From NCBI GenBank assembly GCA_018366035.1, contig JAGZIW010000008.1:1-64000 (forward strand): a stretch of DNA of 64,000 bases. The letters are read 5' to 3'. Below the pieces are notes generated by a model, which was not told where the DNA came from, searched no databases, and was given only the letters and a program-made list of their open reading frames with translations. This document shows, in pieces, positions 51,574-60,616 of the stretch (position 1 is the stretch's first letter; the number at the start of each line of letters is the position of its first letter). Made by a program: the position numbers and the translations under genes. Source of the stretch: Butyricicoccus pullicaecorum (GTDB taxonomy: Bacteria > Bacillota > Clostridia > Oscillospirales > Butyricicoccaceae).

Positions 51574-52494
51574 TTATTCCTCCGTAAGACCCAGTAGTGT
51601 CATAATCAGCGCCATGCGCACATAAACGCCGTTTTGTACCTGCTCAAAATATGCTGCCCGCGGGTCGTCATCCACTGGCAGTGCAATTTCATTGACGCGC
51701 GGCAGGGGGTGCAGCACCGCCATATCATGCTTGGCAAGCTTCATTTTGTCTGCCGTGAGGATATAGGTATCCTTGAGACGGATATAATCCTCCTCATTGA
51801 AAAAGCGTTCCCTCTGTACGCGGGTCATATAAAGAATATCCAGTTCGGGCATTGCGTCCTCAAGACTGGTGGTCTCTGTATAGGCAATGTGGTTGGGTGT
51901 CAATGCCTCGGTAATCACATAGTCCGGCACGCGCAGTTCCTCGGGAGAAATGAGAATAAAGCGAATTCCTGTATAGCGGGACAATGACTTGATGAGGGAG
52001 TGTACCGTGCGCCCGAATTTGAGGTCACCGCACAGTCCGATGGTCAGGTCGTGCAGACGTCCCTTGCGGCGGTAGATGGTCAGCAGGTCGGTCAGTGTCT
52101 GGGTCGGGTGCTGGTGTCCGCCGTCTCCGGCATTGATGACCGGAATGGACGAAAAATGTGCGGCTCTGCGCGGTGCGCCCTCCTTGGGGTGACGCATGGC
52201 GGCGATATCTGCATAGCACGAAATGACACGGATGGTGTCTGCAACCGATTCTCCCTTTGAGGCTGAGGAGGAGTCTGCGCTCGAAAAGCCGAGCACAGAG
52301 CCGCCAAGGTTCAGCATTGCCGATTCAAAGGAAAGGCGGGTGCGTGTCGAAGGCTCATAAAACAGGGTGGCAAGCTTTTTGTGTGCACAAACCGACTGGT
52401 ATGCCGCCGGATTTGCGGCGATGCGGTTTGCCAGAGCAAGCAGCTCCTGTGTTTCCTCCACGGTAAAGTCGAGCGGGTCAATCAAGTGACGCAT
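51574..52494 (-). CDS. pyrB: Aspartate carbamoyltransferase catalytic chain
   Basis: 306 residues. Carbamoyl-phosphate-binding motif STRTRLSFE near 50-58, Lys in SASKGES, and HPTQTLTDL near 132-140; C-terminal HPLPRVNEI. First committed step of pyrimidine synthesis. An AGGAGG site precedes the ATG. It is divergent from carbamate kinase, which uses the same substrate, carbamoyl phosphate. Confidence 0.96.
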   Translation of the reverse strand: MRHLIDPLDFTVEETQELLALANRIAANPAAYQSVCAHKKLATLFYEPSTRTRLSFESAMLNLGGSVLGFSSADSSSASKGESVADTIRVISCYADIAAMRHPKEGAPRRAAHFSSIPVINAGDGGHQHPTQTLTDLLTIYRRKGRLHDLTIGLCGDLKFGRTVHSLIKSLSRYTGIRFILISPEELRVPDYVITEALTPNHIAYTETTSLEDAMPELDILYMTRVQRERFFNEEDYIRLKDTYILTADKMKLAKHDMAVLHPLPRVNEIALPVDDDPRAAYFEQVQNGVYVRMALIMTLLGLTEE

Positions 52495-52697
52495 AATATC
52501 CTCCTAAAATCTGGTGTCTACATTTCGCAAGGGCAGCAGAAAAAAATATTCGGGAAATCCAGAAAAAGGCAAAATTTTTTTGCAGCTGTCGCTGCATGAA
52601 ATCAGAGTACCCGCGTACACGCCCTGCCACAGTGCATAGAGAGCAAGGCACAAATCATTCGCCGCTTTTCTGCCTTTTGCGTGCTGCATTTTTATTC
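52495..52697 (-). other. pyrB leader
   Basis: About 200 bases between the -10 box and pyrB. On the minus strand there is a GCAGC-GACA-GCTGC hairpin followed by an A-run and TTTT, and a TTTTTTT tract further on. A full attenuator or a PyrR-binding loop could not be made out. Confidence 0.35.
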
Positions 52698-52707
52698 AGT
52701 ATAGCAT
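52698..52707 (-). promoter_or_regulatory. Extended -10 promoter of pyrBI
   Basis: Minus strand TATGCTATACT: TATACT (52703-52698) preceded by TGC, an extended -10. The -35 is poor (TGGCTT). Confidence 0.55.
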
Positions 52708-52899
52708 ACGAACTCATGAAAAGCCATAAAAATTTTGTGTCTAAAAAGATTTTCCTCTTTGCAGAAACAGGTATCGGCGCCGAAATTGGTACAGAGAACG
52801 GCATCAAACAGCGCGCCGCAGCAAAGCAAATCGGGAGCGCTCAAAGCATATAGAAAGCAAGCTGAAATTTTCCCTTTTACACCAAAAAATAAAAGTCCA

Positions 52900-52928
52900 T
52901 TGACTTTTGTTTTTTGTATGCGTAAGAT
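52900..52928 (+). promoter_or_regulatory. Promoter of carbamate kinase
   Basis: TTGACT (52900-52905), 17-base spacer, TAAGAT (52923-52928), 47 bases before the start codon. Confidence 0.7.
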
Positions 52929-52974
52929 AAGGATAACCATATATTGTCACGGAGAATGGGAAGAAAGGTTGGAT

Positions 52975-53928
52975 ATGATGGGAAAAAGAATTGTGATTGC
53001 ACTGGGCGGCAATGCGCTGGGGGATACGCTAAGTGAGCAGATGACGGCTGTGAAAGATACCGCAAGGGTGGTCGCAGACCTCATCGAAGCAGGGCATGAG
53101 GTCATTGTATCACATGGAAATGGACCCCAAGTGGGTATGATTCATCATGCGGTCAACGCGTTGACCCATGCAGCAGAGCAGGAGTTTCCGGTCATTCCGC
53201 TGTCGGTCTGTGTGGCGATGAGCCAAAGCTACATTGGATATGATTTGCAAAATGCACTGCGTGAGGAGTTGTTGAACCGTGGAATCCCGAAACCCTGTGC
53301 CACTGTAATCACACAGGTTGTTGTAGACCCGCACGACCCTGCGTTCCGTCGTCCGTCCAAGCCCATTGGACGATTTATGTCCAAAGAAGAAGCACAAAGA
53401 CTGCAAAGAGAAAAGAACTACACCATGATGGAGGACGCAGGACGCGGCTGGAGGCGTGTGGTTGCCAGTCCAAAGCCGATAGAGATTGTGGAGATCGACA
53501 CGGTTCGCACATTGTTTGAGGCGGGGCAGGTCGTGATTGCTGCCGGCGGCGGTGGGATTCCGGTCGTTCGGCAGGGCAATGGGCTAAAGGGTGTGAGTGC
53601 GGTGGTCGACAAGGACTTTACAAGCAGTCTAATGGCACAGCAGGTAGATGCGGATATGCTGATTCTCCTGACAGCAGTTGAAAAATGTGCCATTCGCTTT
53701 GGAAAGCCTGACCAAAAATGGCTGGATACTCTTTCAATCGGGGAGGCAAAATGCTATTGCGCCGCAGGAGAGTTTGCGGCGGGGTCTATGCTGCCCAAAG
53801 TGCAGGCAGCCGTCAAATTTGTCGCATCTGCACCCAAACGTACAGCACTTATCACATTGCTTGCAAAGGCGCGTGAGGGAATCGAAGGCAAAACAGGTAC
53901 ACGTATTATAAACAAAATAGGCTGCTGA
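52975..53928 (+). CDS. arcC: Carbamate kinase
   Basis: 317 residues. IALGGNALG near 8-16, SHGNGPQVG near 44-52, the AAGGGGIPV loop and the DKDFTSSLMAQQ segment are all standard. It makes ATP from carbamoyl phosphate or the reverse. No arginine deiminase or ornithine carbamoyltransferase gene is adjacent. ATG 52975 or 52978; AAAGG upstream suits both. Confidence 0.95.
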   Translation: MMGKRIVIALGGNALGDTLSEQMTAVKDTARVVADLIEAGHEVIVSHGNGPQVGMIHHAVNALTHAAEQEFPVIPLSVCVAMSQSYIGYDLQNALREELLNRGIPKPCATVITQVVVDPHDPAFRRPSKPIGRFMSKEEAQRLQREKNYTMMEDAGRGWRRVVASPKPIEIVEIDTVRTLFEAGQVVIAAGGGGIPVVRQGNGLKGVSAVVDKDFTSSLMAQQVDADMLILLTAVEKCAIRFGKPDQKWLDTLSIGEAKCYCAAGEFAAGSMLPKVQAAVKFVASAPKRTALITLLAKAREGIEGKTGTRIINKIGC

Positions 53929-53934
53929 TGTTTG

Positions 53935-53985
53935 ATGGGTTCCCCCGTCTCGGAATCACAGAGATTCCGAGACGGGGGAACCCAT
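53935..53985 (+). terminator. Long perfect hairpin terminator
   Basis: A 23-bp perfect stem (53935-53957 with 53963-53985), loop ACAGA, and TTTTTT ten bases later. It lies between the convergent arcC and SUFU-domain genes and may serve both strands. Confidence 0.8.
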
Positions 53986-54008
53986 CATTGCGTCTTTTTT
54001 ATATGCTT

Positions 54009-55130
54009 TTAACAAAGATAGGGGGAAGGGTTGCTGCGCGGGGACAGCAGTTCTGGTGTACAGGTGTTGAGCCGATAGGGGCGAATGATATGTCCGGTGT
54101 TTGACATTTGCCGCAAGAGAGCCGCCGCACCATACTGGGATTTATATGCCAGTTCCTCTGGATAGAGAGCAAGCATGTGCAGAAAGCGGACGAGTTCTCC
54201 GTCGGGCAGGGTACACTGCGCTGCGTCTTTTGGTTGGTCCTGCAAGTCCACAAGCAGGATACTGGACTGCTTTGTGCTGGCATCAAAGGGCGTATGGTCG
54301 GCACTCGAGGAAAGGGTGTGTCCATAGCCAAGCCATGTATTTTCATCAAAGGGCAGATAAGCCGTGACGAGCAGCCAGCGCAGGGGCCAAGACCACTGTT
54401 CATCGCTGAGGTCAAAATGCCAGTCGGCAGGCAGTGTCATGATCAGCTCCATGCGAGCGGGAATCTGCTGTTCTTTGGGCAAAGCCATGGGGAGCGCGCC
54501 CATGCCCAAGGTGGAAATCGTATAGTAATTGCGCTCTCTGGTAGGTGCGCAGACGCAAAGCTTGATTTCCATAGCCCGCGAGGTGTGAAAGGTCAAGACG
54601 GCAGCAATGGGGCCGAAGTGCTGCTCGATATGCGCCTGTACCGCAGCAAGATCGCGGGGCAAATACGTGATGACAGAGGGAAATGCCGATGTGGGCTGCT
54701 CCTTTGGCGCAGCTTCCGGAACGCTGCGGGGCAGATAGTTGTCTGCATCGTGCTTTGTGGCACGGATACAGGCGAGGGTTTTGTTGGCAAAAACGGAAGT
54801 CTGACAGCGTGCAATGAAATCCGCCACGTCGGGAGTTGGCTGATATGTAAACGCCTGTTCAAAATAGGGCAGTGCCTGCAAAGGTCTGTGGGTGAAGTAG
54901 TAGGAACACCCAATGTGAAAATTCCAGACGAAGCTGTCAGGCTGCGGCGCAGAAAAAAACAGCTCTAAGGCGCGATCATATTGCGCAAGATGATAGTATG
55001 CACGCGCCAAATGCCCAATGACTTCTGTATCTTGTTCCTGTGAGGGAAGGGCTTCAATGGTTTCTACAATTTTCAAATATTGATTTGTCTCATGCAGGTA
55101 TTCCAGCCTTTGAAAGAATGTAGCGTCCAT
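54009..55130 (-). CDS. TPR-like and suppressor-of-fused (SUFU) domain protein
   Basis: 373 residues. The N-terminal ~120 residues form helical repeats (IGHLARAYYHLAQYDRALELFF, then ALPYFEQAFTYQPTPD), in the TPR manner. The second half matches the SUFU domain (AAVLTFHTSRAMEIKLCV, YYTISTLGMGALPMALP, RMELIMTLPADWHF). Bacterial SUFU domains are linked to toxin immunity. ATG 55130 has GAAGGAG upstream, better than an ATG 36 bases earlier. Confidence 0.82.
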   Translation of the reverse strand: MDATFFQRLEYLHETNQYLKIVETIEALPSQEQDTEVIGHLARAYYHLAQYDRALELFFSAPQPDSFVWNFHIGCSYYFTHRPLQALPYFEQAFTYQPTPDVADFIARCQTSVFANKTLACIRATKHDADNYLPRSVPEAAPKEQPTSAFPSVITYLPRDLAAVQAHIEQHFGPIAAVLTFHTSRAMEIKLCVCAPTRERNYYTISTLGMGALPMALPKEQQIPARMELIMTLPADWHFDLSDEQWSWPLRWLLVTAYLPFDENTWLGYGHTLSSSADHTPFDASTKQSSILLVDLQDQPKDAAQCTLPDGELVRFLHMLALYPEELAYKSQYGAAALLRQMSNTGHIIRPYRLNTCTPELLSPRSNPSPYLC

Positions 55131-55367
55131 CGGGTAAATCTCCTTCGATATCGGATTGCTTGACACGCCTCATGCCCAAAGGCAGGGGCGGCACATTTGG
55201 TAGTAGTATATCATATTTGCATAAACTTGTATATACAGGGCGCAGGAGAATAGATGTCGCCATGTGTATAGAAGATGCTTTTTCGGACAGATTTTTGGAA
55301 TTGTCCCTTTGCATTTTGCAGCTTTGGGGGTAAGATAGAGTTTAGAAGAGAAGAGGGAGGGGAGCAG

Positions 55368-56216
55368 ATGCCGGCATTGTCTATGAAACGTATGCTGCTG
55401 TTATCCGTCGTTGGACGCGCTATACAGGAAATTGATGCAGACCCCAAGCGGGGACTGCGCCGTATGGTGGATTTGGGGCAGGAGCTTGTGCACGGAAAGC
55501 AGGAGATTTTCTCTTTTTTGCAGCAGATGCTGCAAAAGCAGAATAGTCCCTGCTATGCCCTGTTGGAGCGCATGGTGCATGAGGTCGCACATAAAAGCAT
55601 ACAGCATTTCAGTGTTGCATTGGGCTGGGACAGCTGGGCAGAGGGCGGCAGACTGCTGCGGCAGTCTGCGGAGCAACAGGACTGGGCGAAATCCCTGACG
55701 ATTACAGAGGCAGATACGCCCTCTGCCCTGCGGGAACAGGTGCAGCGATATATTGCAAAGGGCGTGCGCACATTTTTTGTCAAGGTCAACAGCAAAAAGA
55801 CGCTTGCGACTGCACTGCAGCTGACCTCTGAGCAAACAGCAACGCTGCTCCTTGTACCGCCGTTTCTGATTGATCACCAGACAGCAGCGCGAATCGCGCT
55901 TTGCCATACCGTGTGTACTGCGCTTTGTGATGCGCCTGAGCGTGCAAGAGCACAGGAGATTTTGCGACAGGCAAAATGTCTATACGGAGTATATCATATA
56001 TGCAGTGCAGAGGAAACCGCAGACAGTGTCAGAGCATGGCTTTGCAAGCAGAGCGGTCCTTATTTTGCCATTGTACAGGAGCAGGGCAGCCGAGAGGCGC
56101 AGGCGATTGCGCGGGAAATCGCGAAATTGCGTCAAAATCCAACCGTTCCGATGATTCCAATTGCGGCAAAGGCGGATTTTGACCAGATCCAAGCACAGCT
56201 CATGAGAAAAGGGTGA
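55368..56216 (+). CDS. Conserved-looking protein of unknown function
   Basis: 282 residues, soluble, mixed alpha/beta. Features: an Arg/Lys-rich helical start (GRAIQEIDADPKRGLRRMVD), many Cys (six) and a C-terminal EAQAIAREIAKLRQNP helix. The central PSALREQVQRYIAKGVRTFFVKVNS and LLVPPFLID suggest a Rossmann-like or TIM-like segment. ATG 55368 follows GAGGGAGGGGAG. Ends in a terminator shared with the TetR gene. I do not recognise the family. Confidence 0.7.
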   Translation: MPALSMKRMLLLSVVGRAIQEIDADPKRGLRRMVDLGQELVHGKQEIFSFLQQMLQKQNSPCYALLERMVHEVAHKSIQHFSVALGWDSWAEGGRLLRQSAEQQDWAKSLTITEADTPSALREQVQRYIAKGVRTFFVKVNSKKTLATALQLTSEQTATLLLVPPFLIDHQTAARIALCHTVCTALCDAPERARAQEILRQAKCLYGVYHICSAEETADSVRAWLCKQSGPYFAIVQEQGSREAQAIAREIAKLRQNPTVPMIPIAAKADFDQIQAQLMRKG

Positions 56217-56242
56217 AACATTTTACATGTTCACCCTTTTTT
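56207..56242 (+). terminator. Terminator between convergent genes
   Basis: An 11-bp stem (56207-56217 with 56230-56240) around a 12-base loop, ending in T on the plus strand; on the minus strand the stem also starts and ends in A/T runs. It overlaps the ends of both genes. Confidence 0.75.
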
Positions 56243-56791
56243 CGTTGCCGCATGCGGATCAAAGTCTAAGAGGATACGTCGGGAAAGGTCAATGAGCAAA
56301 TGCTTGAGATTATCCAAATAGAGATCGGGAGGGAGGTCATTCCGCAGCCATCGCATGAGGGAAACCAGAAAGGCATCTGTCAAAAAGACACGGGAAAATT
56401 CGCTTTGTCCCTCGGTGTGGAAAATATTGTCCAAAAAGGTTTGAATGAACGGCTCCATGACCTCTGAAAAATATTCACAGAAGGAGTTTTGCCCTTGAAT
56501 CTGCATTGCCTTTTGGTAGAAGGTGCGTTCTCTGTAAAAATAGGTGCAGATATCCTCCAGAAAATCCCAAGCGGTATCATAGGTGTTGTTCTGTACCTCT
56601 GTGATAAACTCGGTATAAAAGATCCAGTTGACAAGGTCATACTTGTCACGGAAATGATAGTAAAAACTTTTGCGGCTCATGCCGCAGGCGGTACACAGAT
56701 CCCCAACACTGATTTTGGAAAAGGGAGTATGCACCATCAAGTCCTTTAGGGTCTGTGCGAGTGCACGCTTGGTAATATTGGAATCTGGCAA
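56231..56791 (-). CDS. TetR/AcrR-family regulator
   Basis: 186 residues. HTH near 25-48 (FSKISVGDLCTACGMSRKSF, then YYHFRDKYDLVNWIF), followed by a helical ligand domain of the DhaS/YcfQ-like type (TetR_C). The start codon is TTG with GGAGG seven bases upstream. Divergent from the AraC gene at 57035, so both may share the 240-base region. Its targets are unknown. Confidence 0.88.
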   Translation of the reverse strand: MPDSNITKRALAQTLKDLMVHTPFSKISVGDLCTACGMSRKSFYYHFRDKYDLVNWIFYTEFITEVQNNTYDTAWDFLEDICTYFYRERTFYQKAMQIQGQNSFCEYFSEVMEPFIQTFLDNIFHTEGQSEFSRVFLTDAFLVSLMRWLRNDLPPDLYLDNLKHLLIDLSRRILLDFDPHAATKKG

Positions 56792-57034
56792 GAAATCGCC
56801 TCCTCAATGCCGACGGACAGTAAACTTATTAAATATTATACTATAATTGTAGGGGAAGATGCAACCAAAGATAATGTGTGCCCACATACTGTGGGATTCT
56901 GCCAATTGATATAACAAAAGCGCTAAAAAATAAGTGATTTAATTGTATAAATTGGAGAAAAGTTCAAAATATATCTAAAAGTGTTTGTATTTTTTGAGAT
57001 AAAAGTGTACTCTTTTAACAAGAGGTGAGAAAAT

Positions 57035-57928
57035 ATGCAAGCAATCTATTCGAACTACTATCCAAATTTTCTGTATGTGGATAAATACCGCTTTTCTCGC
57101 AATTGGGTCTATACGCCCAGCGAAGTTCCTTATGCGTTGCTGCGCTATATCATATCGGGTGAGGCAGTTTTTACGATAAACGGTGAAACGTGTGAAGTGA
57201 GGAAGGGAGACGTGGTTTATATTCCGCAGGGCAGTATCCTGTCGGGAGCGGCAAAGAGTGAAATTGTCTTTATTAGTGTGCGATTTGTTGGCTCCATTCA
57301 ATATCATGAGAGTCAGGATCTATTGCAGTCGCTTTGGCATTTTCCGAGGAAGCATAATTTCAGCGACACCCCAGAGATGGAAAAATGCTTTGAAGCGTTG
57401 TATACCAGTGCCCTGACACGGAATACCTTTAAGATGCTTGAGATTCGCGGTTATCTCAATCTCATATGGGCATATATTGCCAAATTGTCGCCCGAAAATT
57501 ATGATCAGGACGACAGCTTGGAAGAGGACCGAAAAAATATGGAAGCCACTTTTGATATGACAAGTATCAAACTGCGCGCCGAAAAATCATTAAAGCATAA
57601 ACATGACCCGCGCATTACAATGATTGTGGATTATATCACCACACACCCAGAAGAAAATCTCAGCCGCCAAGAATTGTGTGATATGGCGGGAATCAGCGTC
57701 AGTACACTGCGGCGCTTGTTTAAGGACCAGACAGGCAAGACCTTGTTCCAATTCATCAAGGAAAATAAAATGACCAATGCGGCAAGGCGTTTGCTGGTTA
57801 CTGACGACCCCATTTCTGCAATCGCGTATGATTTGGGCTATGAAATCCCCAGTTACTTCTCCGAATGTTTTAAGCAGATATTTGGTGTATCTCCACAGGA
57901 GTACCGCCGCTCTGCACATGAGATTTGA
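57035..57928 (+). CDS. AraC-family regulator of the sialic-acid locus
   Basis: 297 residues: cupin domain (IISGEAVFTINGETCEVRKG, DVVYIPQG near 48-75) and a C-terminal double HTH (LSRQELCDMAGISVSTLRRL, AIAYDLGYEIPSYFSECFKQ) with FGVSPQEYRR. The AGAGGTG site precedes the ATG. It stands directly before the transporter operon, as in the R. gnavus nan locus, and probably activates it when sialic acid or its anhydro form is bound. Confidence 0.9.
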   Translation: MQAIYSNYYPNFLYVDKYRFSRNWVYTPSEVPYALLRYIISGEAVFTINGETCEVRKGDVVYIPQGSILSGAAKSEIVFISVRFVGSIQYHESQDLLQSLWHFPRKHNFSDTPEMEKCFEALYTSALTRNTFKMLEIRGYLNLIWAYIAKLSPENYDQDDSLEEDRKNMEATFDMTSIKLRAEKSLKHKHDPRITMIVDYITTHPEENLSRQELCDMAGISVSTLRRLFKDQTGKTLFQFIKENKMTNAARRLLVTDDPISAIAYDLGYEIPSYFSECFKQIFGVSPQEYRRSAHEI

Positions 57929-58058
57929 ATATAAAAAATGCTGTTTCTCTGCTTGTGATTGGGAAAAATGCACCAAAATTTATACTAATTTTTGTACTTG
58001 TTTAAGAAAACGGTTATAAAATAAACCATTTGTTATAGCTTTGCCTGTTTTTTACTCT

Positions 58059-58085
58059 TTGCAACCTTTGTAAAATCTTTATAAT
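58059..58085 (+). promoter_or_regulatory. Candidate promoter of the sialic-acid transporter operon
   Basis: TTGCAA (58059-58064) and TATAAT (58080-58085) with a short 15-base spacer, 75 bases before the solute-binding-protein gene. Upstream is an inverted GGTT/AACC pair (around 58010-58027) that could be an AraC site. Confidence 0.45.
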
Positions 58086-58160
58086 TATAGGTACCATATA
58101 CGAAGAAATATTTGGCATACTTACCAATAAAAAGAAGGAGAAAATTTAAGGAGGCACAAA

Positions 58161-59498
58161 ATGAAAAGAGCAATATCCATGATTTTAGCTGCCGGTATGA
58201 CAGCTACAACACTCGCAGCATGCGGTTCCCCCAGTCCTGCTGACACATCACAGACTGCTGACGGAGAATTAAAGGGGGAAATCACTTTCTGGCATTCCTT
58301 TACGCAGGGTGCCCGAATGGAGGCAGTGCAGTCTGCGGCAGACAAGTTTATGCAGCAGCACCCCGATGTCAAGATCAATATTGAGACATACAGCTGGGGT
58401 GACTTTAACACCAAATGGAACGCGGGACTGACAACCGGTGATCTGCCGGATATGAGTACCGCACAGAACACCGGCGAAGTGGTTGAGATGCTCAATGCAG
58501 AAGTGCTCGAGCCTGTTGATGACATGATCGAAAGTATTGGGCGTGACCGTTTCTCCGCCAATGCCTTGTCGGATATGTCGGTTGATGGTGCTACATACGG
58601 CGTGCCGTATTATTCTCATGCGCAGGTCATGTGGTATCGCGAAGATATGCTCAAGGCTGCAAATCTTGAAGTACCCACTACATGGGACGAATTTTATGAT
58701 GCCGCTGTTGCACTAACCAAAGACGGTACATTTGGCGCTGCCTTTTCATGCAGCCCGAACGACCTGCTCTGCACGCGCTATCTGAACTATTATGTACAGA
58801 GCGCTGGAGGCAGTCTGCTCAATGACGATTTGACGGCAAATCTCACAAGTCCGGAGGTCATTGATGGCATCAACTACTGGCTCAAGGTGTATAAGGATTG
58901 TTCTCCTGCGGAGACCATTAACTATACTGTAAATGACCATGCGACCTTGTTCTATCAGGGCAAGACAGCATTTGACTTCAACTCTGGCTTTATGATTGGC
59001 GGTGTGCAGTCCAATACACCAGAGGCTGTTCCTTATGTAAAGTGCGCACCGTTACCGCGCATGAACGAGGGTGATAAGGTTTACAGTGCAGAGGCAACAC
59101 ATATCCCGCTCGTTGTATGGAACAACTCCGAGCACCCTGAAATTTGCAAGGCGTTTATCGAATTCTTATATGAAGATGAAAACTATATTGACTTTATCCA
59201 CTCGGTACCGGTTGGTATGCTGCCCTCTTTGAATGATATCGCTGAAAAGGAAGCTTACCTCAATGATGAAACAATCAAGGCTTTCTCAGACAGCGTTGAC
59301 ATCATTCAAACAGCCGTAGATACAGGACACGCAATTGGCTTCGAGCATGGTCCGACAGCGCAGGCAAGCTACCTGACATCTCAGGGCGTGATTGAGAATA
59401 TGTTCCAAGATATCATTACAAATGGTACAGATGTAGAAACGGCTGCAAAGGCGGCTGAAGAACAGCTCAATGAAATTTTTGACACCATGATTGGTTAA
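58161..59498 (+). CDS. ABC sugar-binding lipoprotein (family 1 SBP)
   Basis: 445 residues. Signal peptide with lipobox LAAC (Cys near 21). Typical fold marks: ITFWHSFTQGARMEAVQS near 35-53, DLPDMSTAQNTGEV near 94-107, GVPYYSHAQVMWYREDML near 136-153. AAGGAGG nine bases before the ATG. In the R. gnavus locus the matching protein binds 2,7-anhydro-Neu5Ac; I infer the same ligand from gene order. A hairpin downstream keeps its mRNA level above that of the permeases. Confidence 0.9.
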   Translation: MKRAISMILAAGMTATTLAACGSPSPADTSQTADGELKGEITFWHSFTQGARMEAVQSAADKFMQQHPDVKINIETYSWGDFNTKWNAGLTTGDLPDMSTAQNTGEVVEMLNAEVLEPVDDMIESIGRDRFSANALSDMSVDGATYGVPYYSHAQVMWYREDMLKAANLEVPTTWDEFYDAAVALTKDGTFGAAFSCSPNDLLCTRYLNYYVQSAGGSLLNDDLTANLTSPEVIDGINYWLKVYKDCSPAETINYTVNDHATLFYQGKTAFDFNSGFMIGGVQSNTPEAVPYVKCAPLPRMNEGDKVYSAEATHIPLVVWNNSEHPEICKAFIEFLYEDENYIDFIHSVPVGMLPSLNDIAEKEAYLNDETIKAFSDSVDIIQTAVDTGHAIGFEHGPTAQASYLTSQGVIENMFQDIITNGTDVETAAKAAEEQLNEIFDTMIG

Positions 59499-59511
59499 GT
59501 ATTGTCCGCCA

Positions 59512-59545
59512 TTCGGGGGGAACTCCGTGTTCCCCCCGATATTTA
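59512..59545 (+). terminator. Hairpin between the binding protein and permease genes
   Basis: A ten-base GC-rich stem CGGGGGGAAC (59514-59523) with GTTCCCCCCG (59529-59538), loop TCCGT, followed by ATATTTAT. It probably stops part of the transcription or stabilises the upstream mRNA. Confidence 0.65.
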
Positions 59546-59691
59546 TACGCAAAATTTGGCAAAATACGTGAAAAAACTACGCCTTTTGCAAATGCTGTGA
59601 TGACAACAACATTGTGATTCGCAGCTTCTATTCTATCTCATAATTGGGAGAAAGGTAATGGAGCAGCACTCCATTATATAAGGGTGAAACC

Positions 59692-60615
59692 TTGAGCACG
59701 ATAACTTCCAAAGCGAAAACGCGGCTTATGAAAAAGCATCACGATTGGACACGCTGGGTACTGGTTCTGCCGTCCATACTCGTGGTTCTATGTTTGCTGG
59801 TATATCCGCTGGTCTCCACAACGCTGTACAGCTTTACCAATAAGACCCTGATCCGTCCGAGTTTTAAGGTGATCGGTCTGGAAAACTACATAAAAATTCT
59901 CCAAGATCCTGATTTTCTAAGAGCATTTGTCACAACACTTGGCTGGACATTCTGCAGCTTGCTGGGACAGGTTGTGGTTGGATTTACAGGTGCACTTGCA
60001 CTCAATAGAATTCGAAACCCGCTCACAAAGCCTTTTTACCGCATTTGTATGATTATTCCGTGGGCATTTCCTTCCGTTGCCATTGCGCTGACATGGAAGT
60101 GGATGCTCAATGGTATTCAGGGTTATGTTCCAACGGTTTTAAGGGATCTTGGACTGACAGACGGTATGCTGCAATTTTTGAGCGATCCCAATTTGGTATT
60201 GCCGACCCTTGTCTTTATCAACATCTGGTTTGGCGCACCTATGATTATGGTGAATGTCTATGCAGCCCTGCAAACTGTACCGCAGGATCAATATGAAGCG
60301 GCGGTGATCGATGGCGCAACCTCATGGCAGTCATTTATTCATATTACCGTACCACATATTAAGGTAGTCGTTGGTCTGCTGGTGGTTCTGCGCACGATTT
60401 GGGTATTCAATAACTTTGATATTATTTACATGACCACAGCCGGTGGTCCGGCAGGGCTCAGTACGACCATGCCGATTTACATCTACAATCTGGGTTGGAC
60501 CAACAAACTGGTCGGTCGCGCGTCTGCTGCCTCCATTCTTTTGCTGATTTTCCTCATTTTGGTCTGCCTGATTTACTTCTATGTGATCGCACGTTGGGAA
60601 AAGGAGGAACAGTGA
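59692..60615 (+). CDS. ABC sugar transporter permease (MalF/UgpA type)
   Basis: 307 residues and six helices. EAA loop EAAVIDGATSWQSFIHITVP near 200-219 contacts the ATPase. Start is TTG 59692, after AAGGGTG; the next in-frame ATG at 59728 would remove 12 residues. One base separates it from the second permease. No ATPase gene is nearby; such transporters often share one (MsmK-type). Confidence 0.9.
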   Translation: MSTITSKAKTRLMKKHHDWTRWVLVLPSILVVLCLLVYPLVSTTLYSFTNKTLIRPSFKVIGLENYIKILQDPDFLRAFVTTLGWTFCSLLGQVVVGFTGALALNRIRNPLTKPFYRICMIIPWAFPSVAIALTWKWMLNGIQGYVPTVLRDLGLTDGMLQFLSDPNLVLPTLVFINIWFGAPMIMVNVYAALQTVPQDQYEAAVIDGATSWQSFIHITVPHIKVVVGLLVVLRTIWVFNNFDIIYMTTAGGPAGLSTTMPIYIYNLGWTNKLVGRASAASILLLIFLILVCLIYFYVIARWEKEEQ

Positions 60616-60616
60616 T

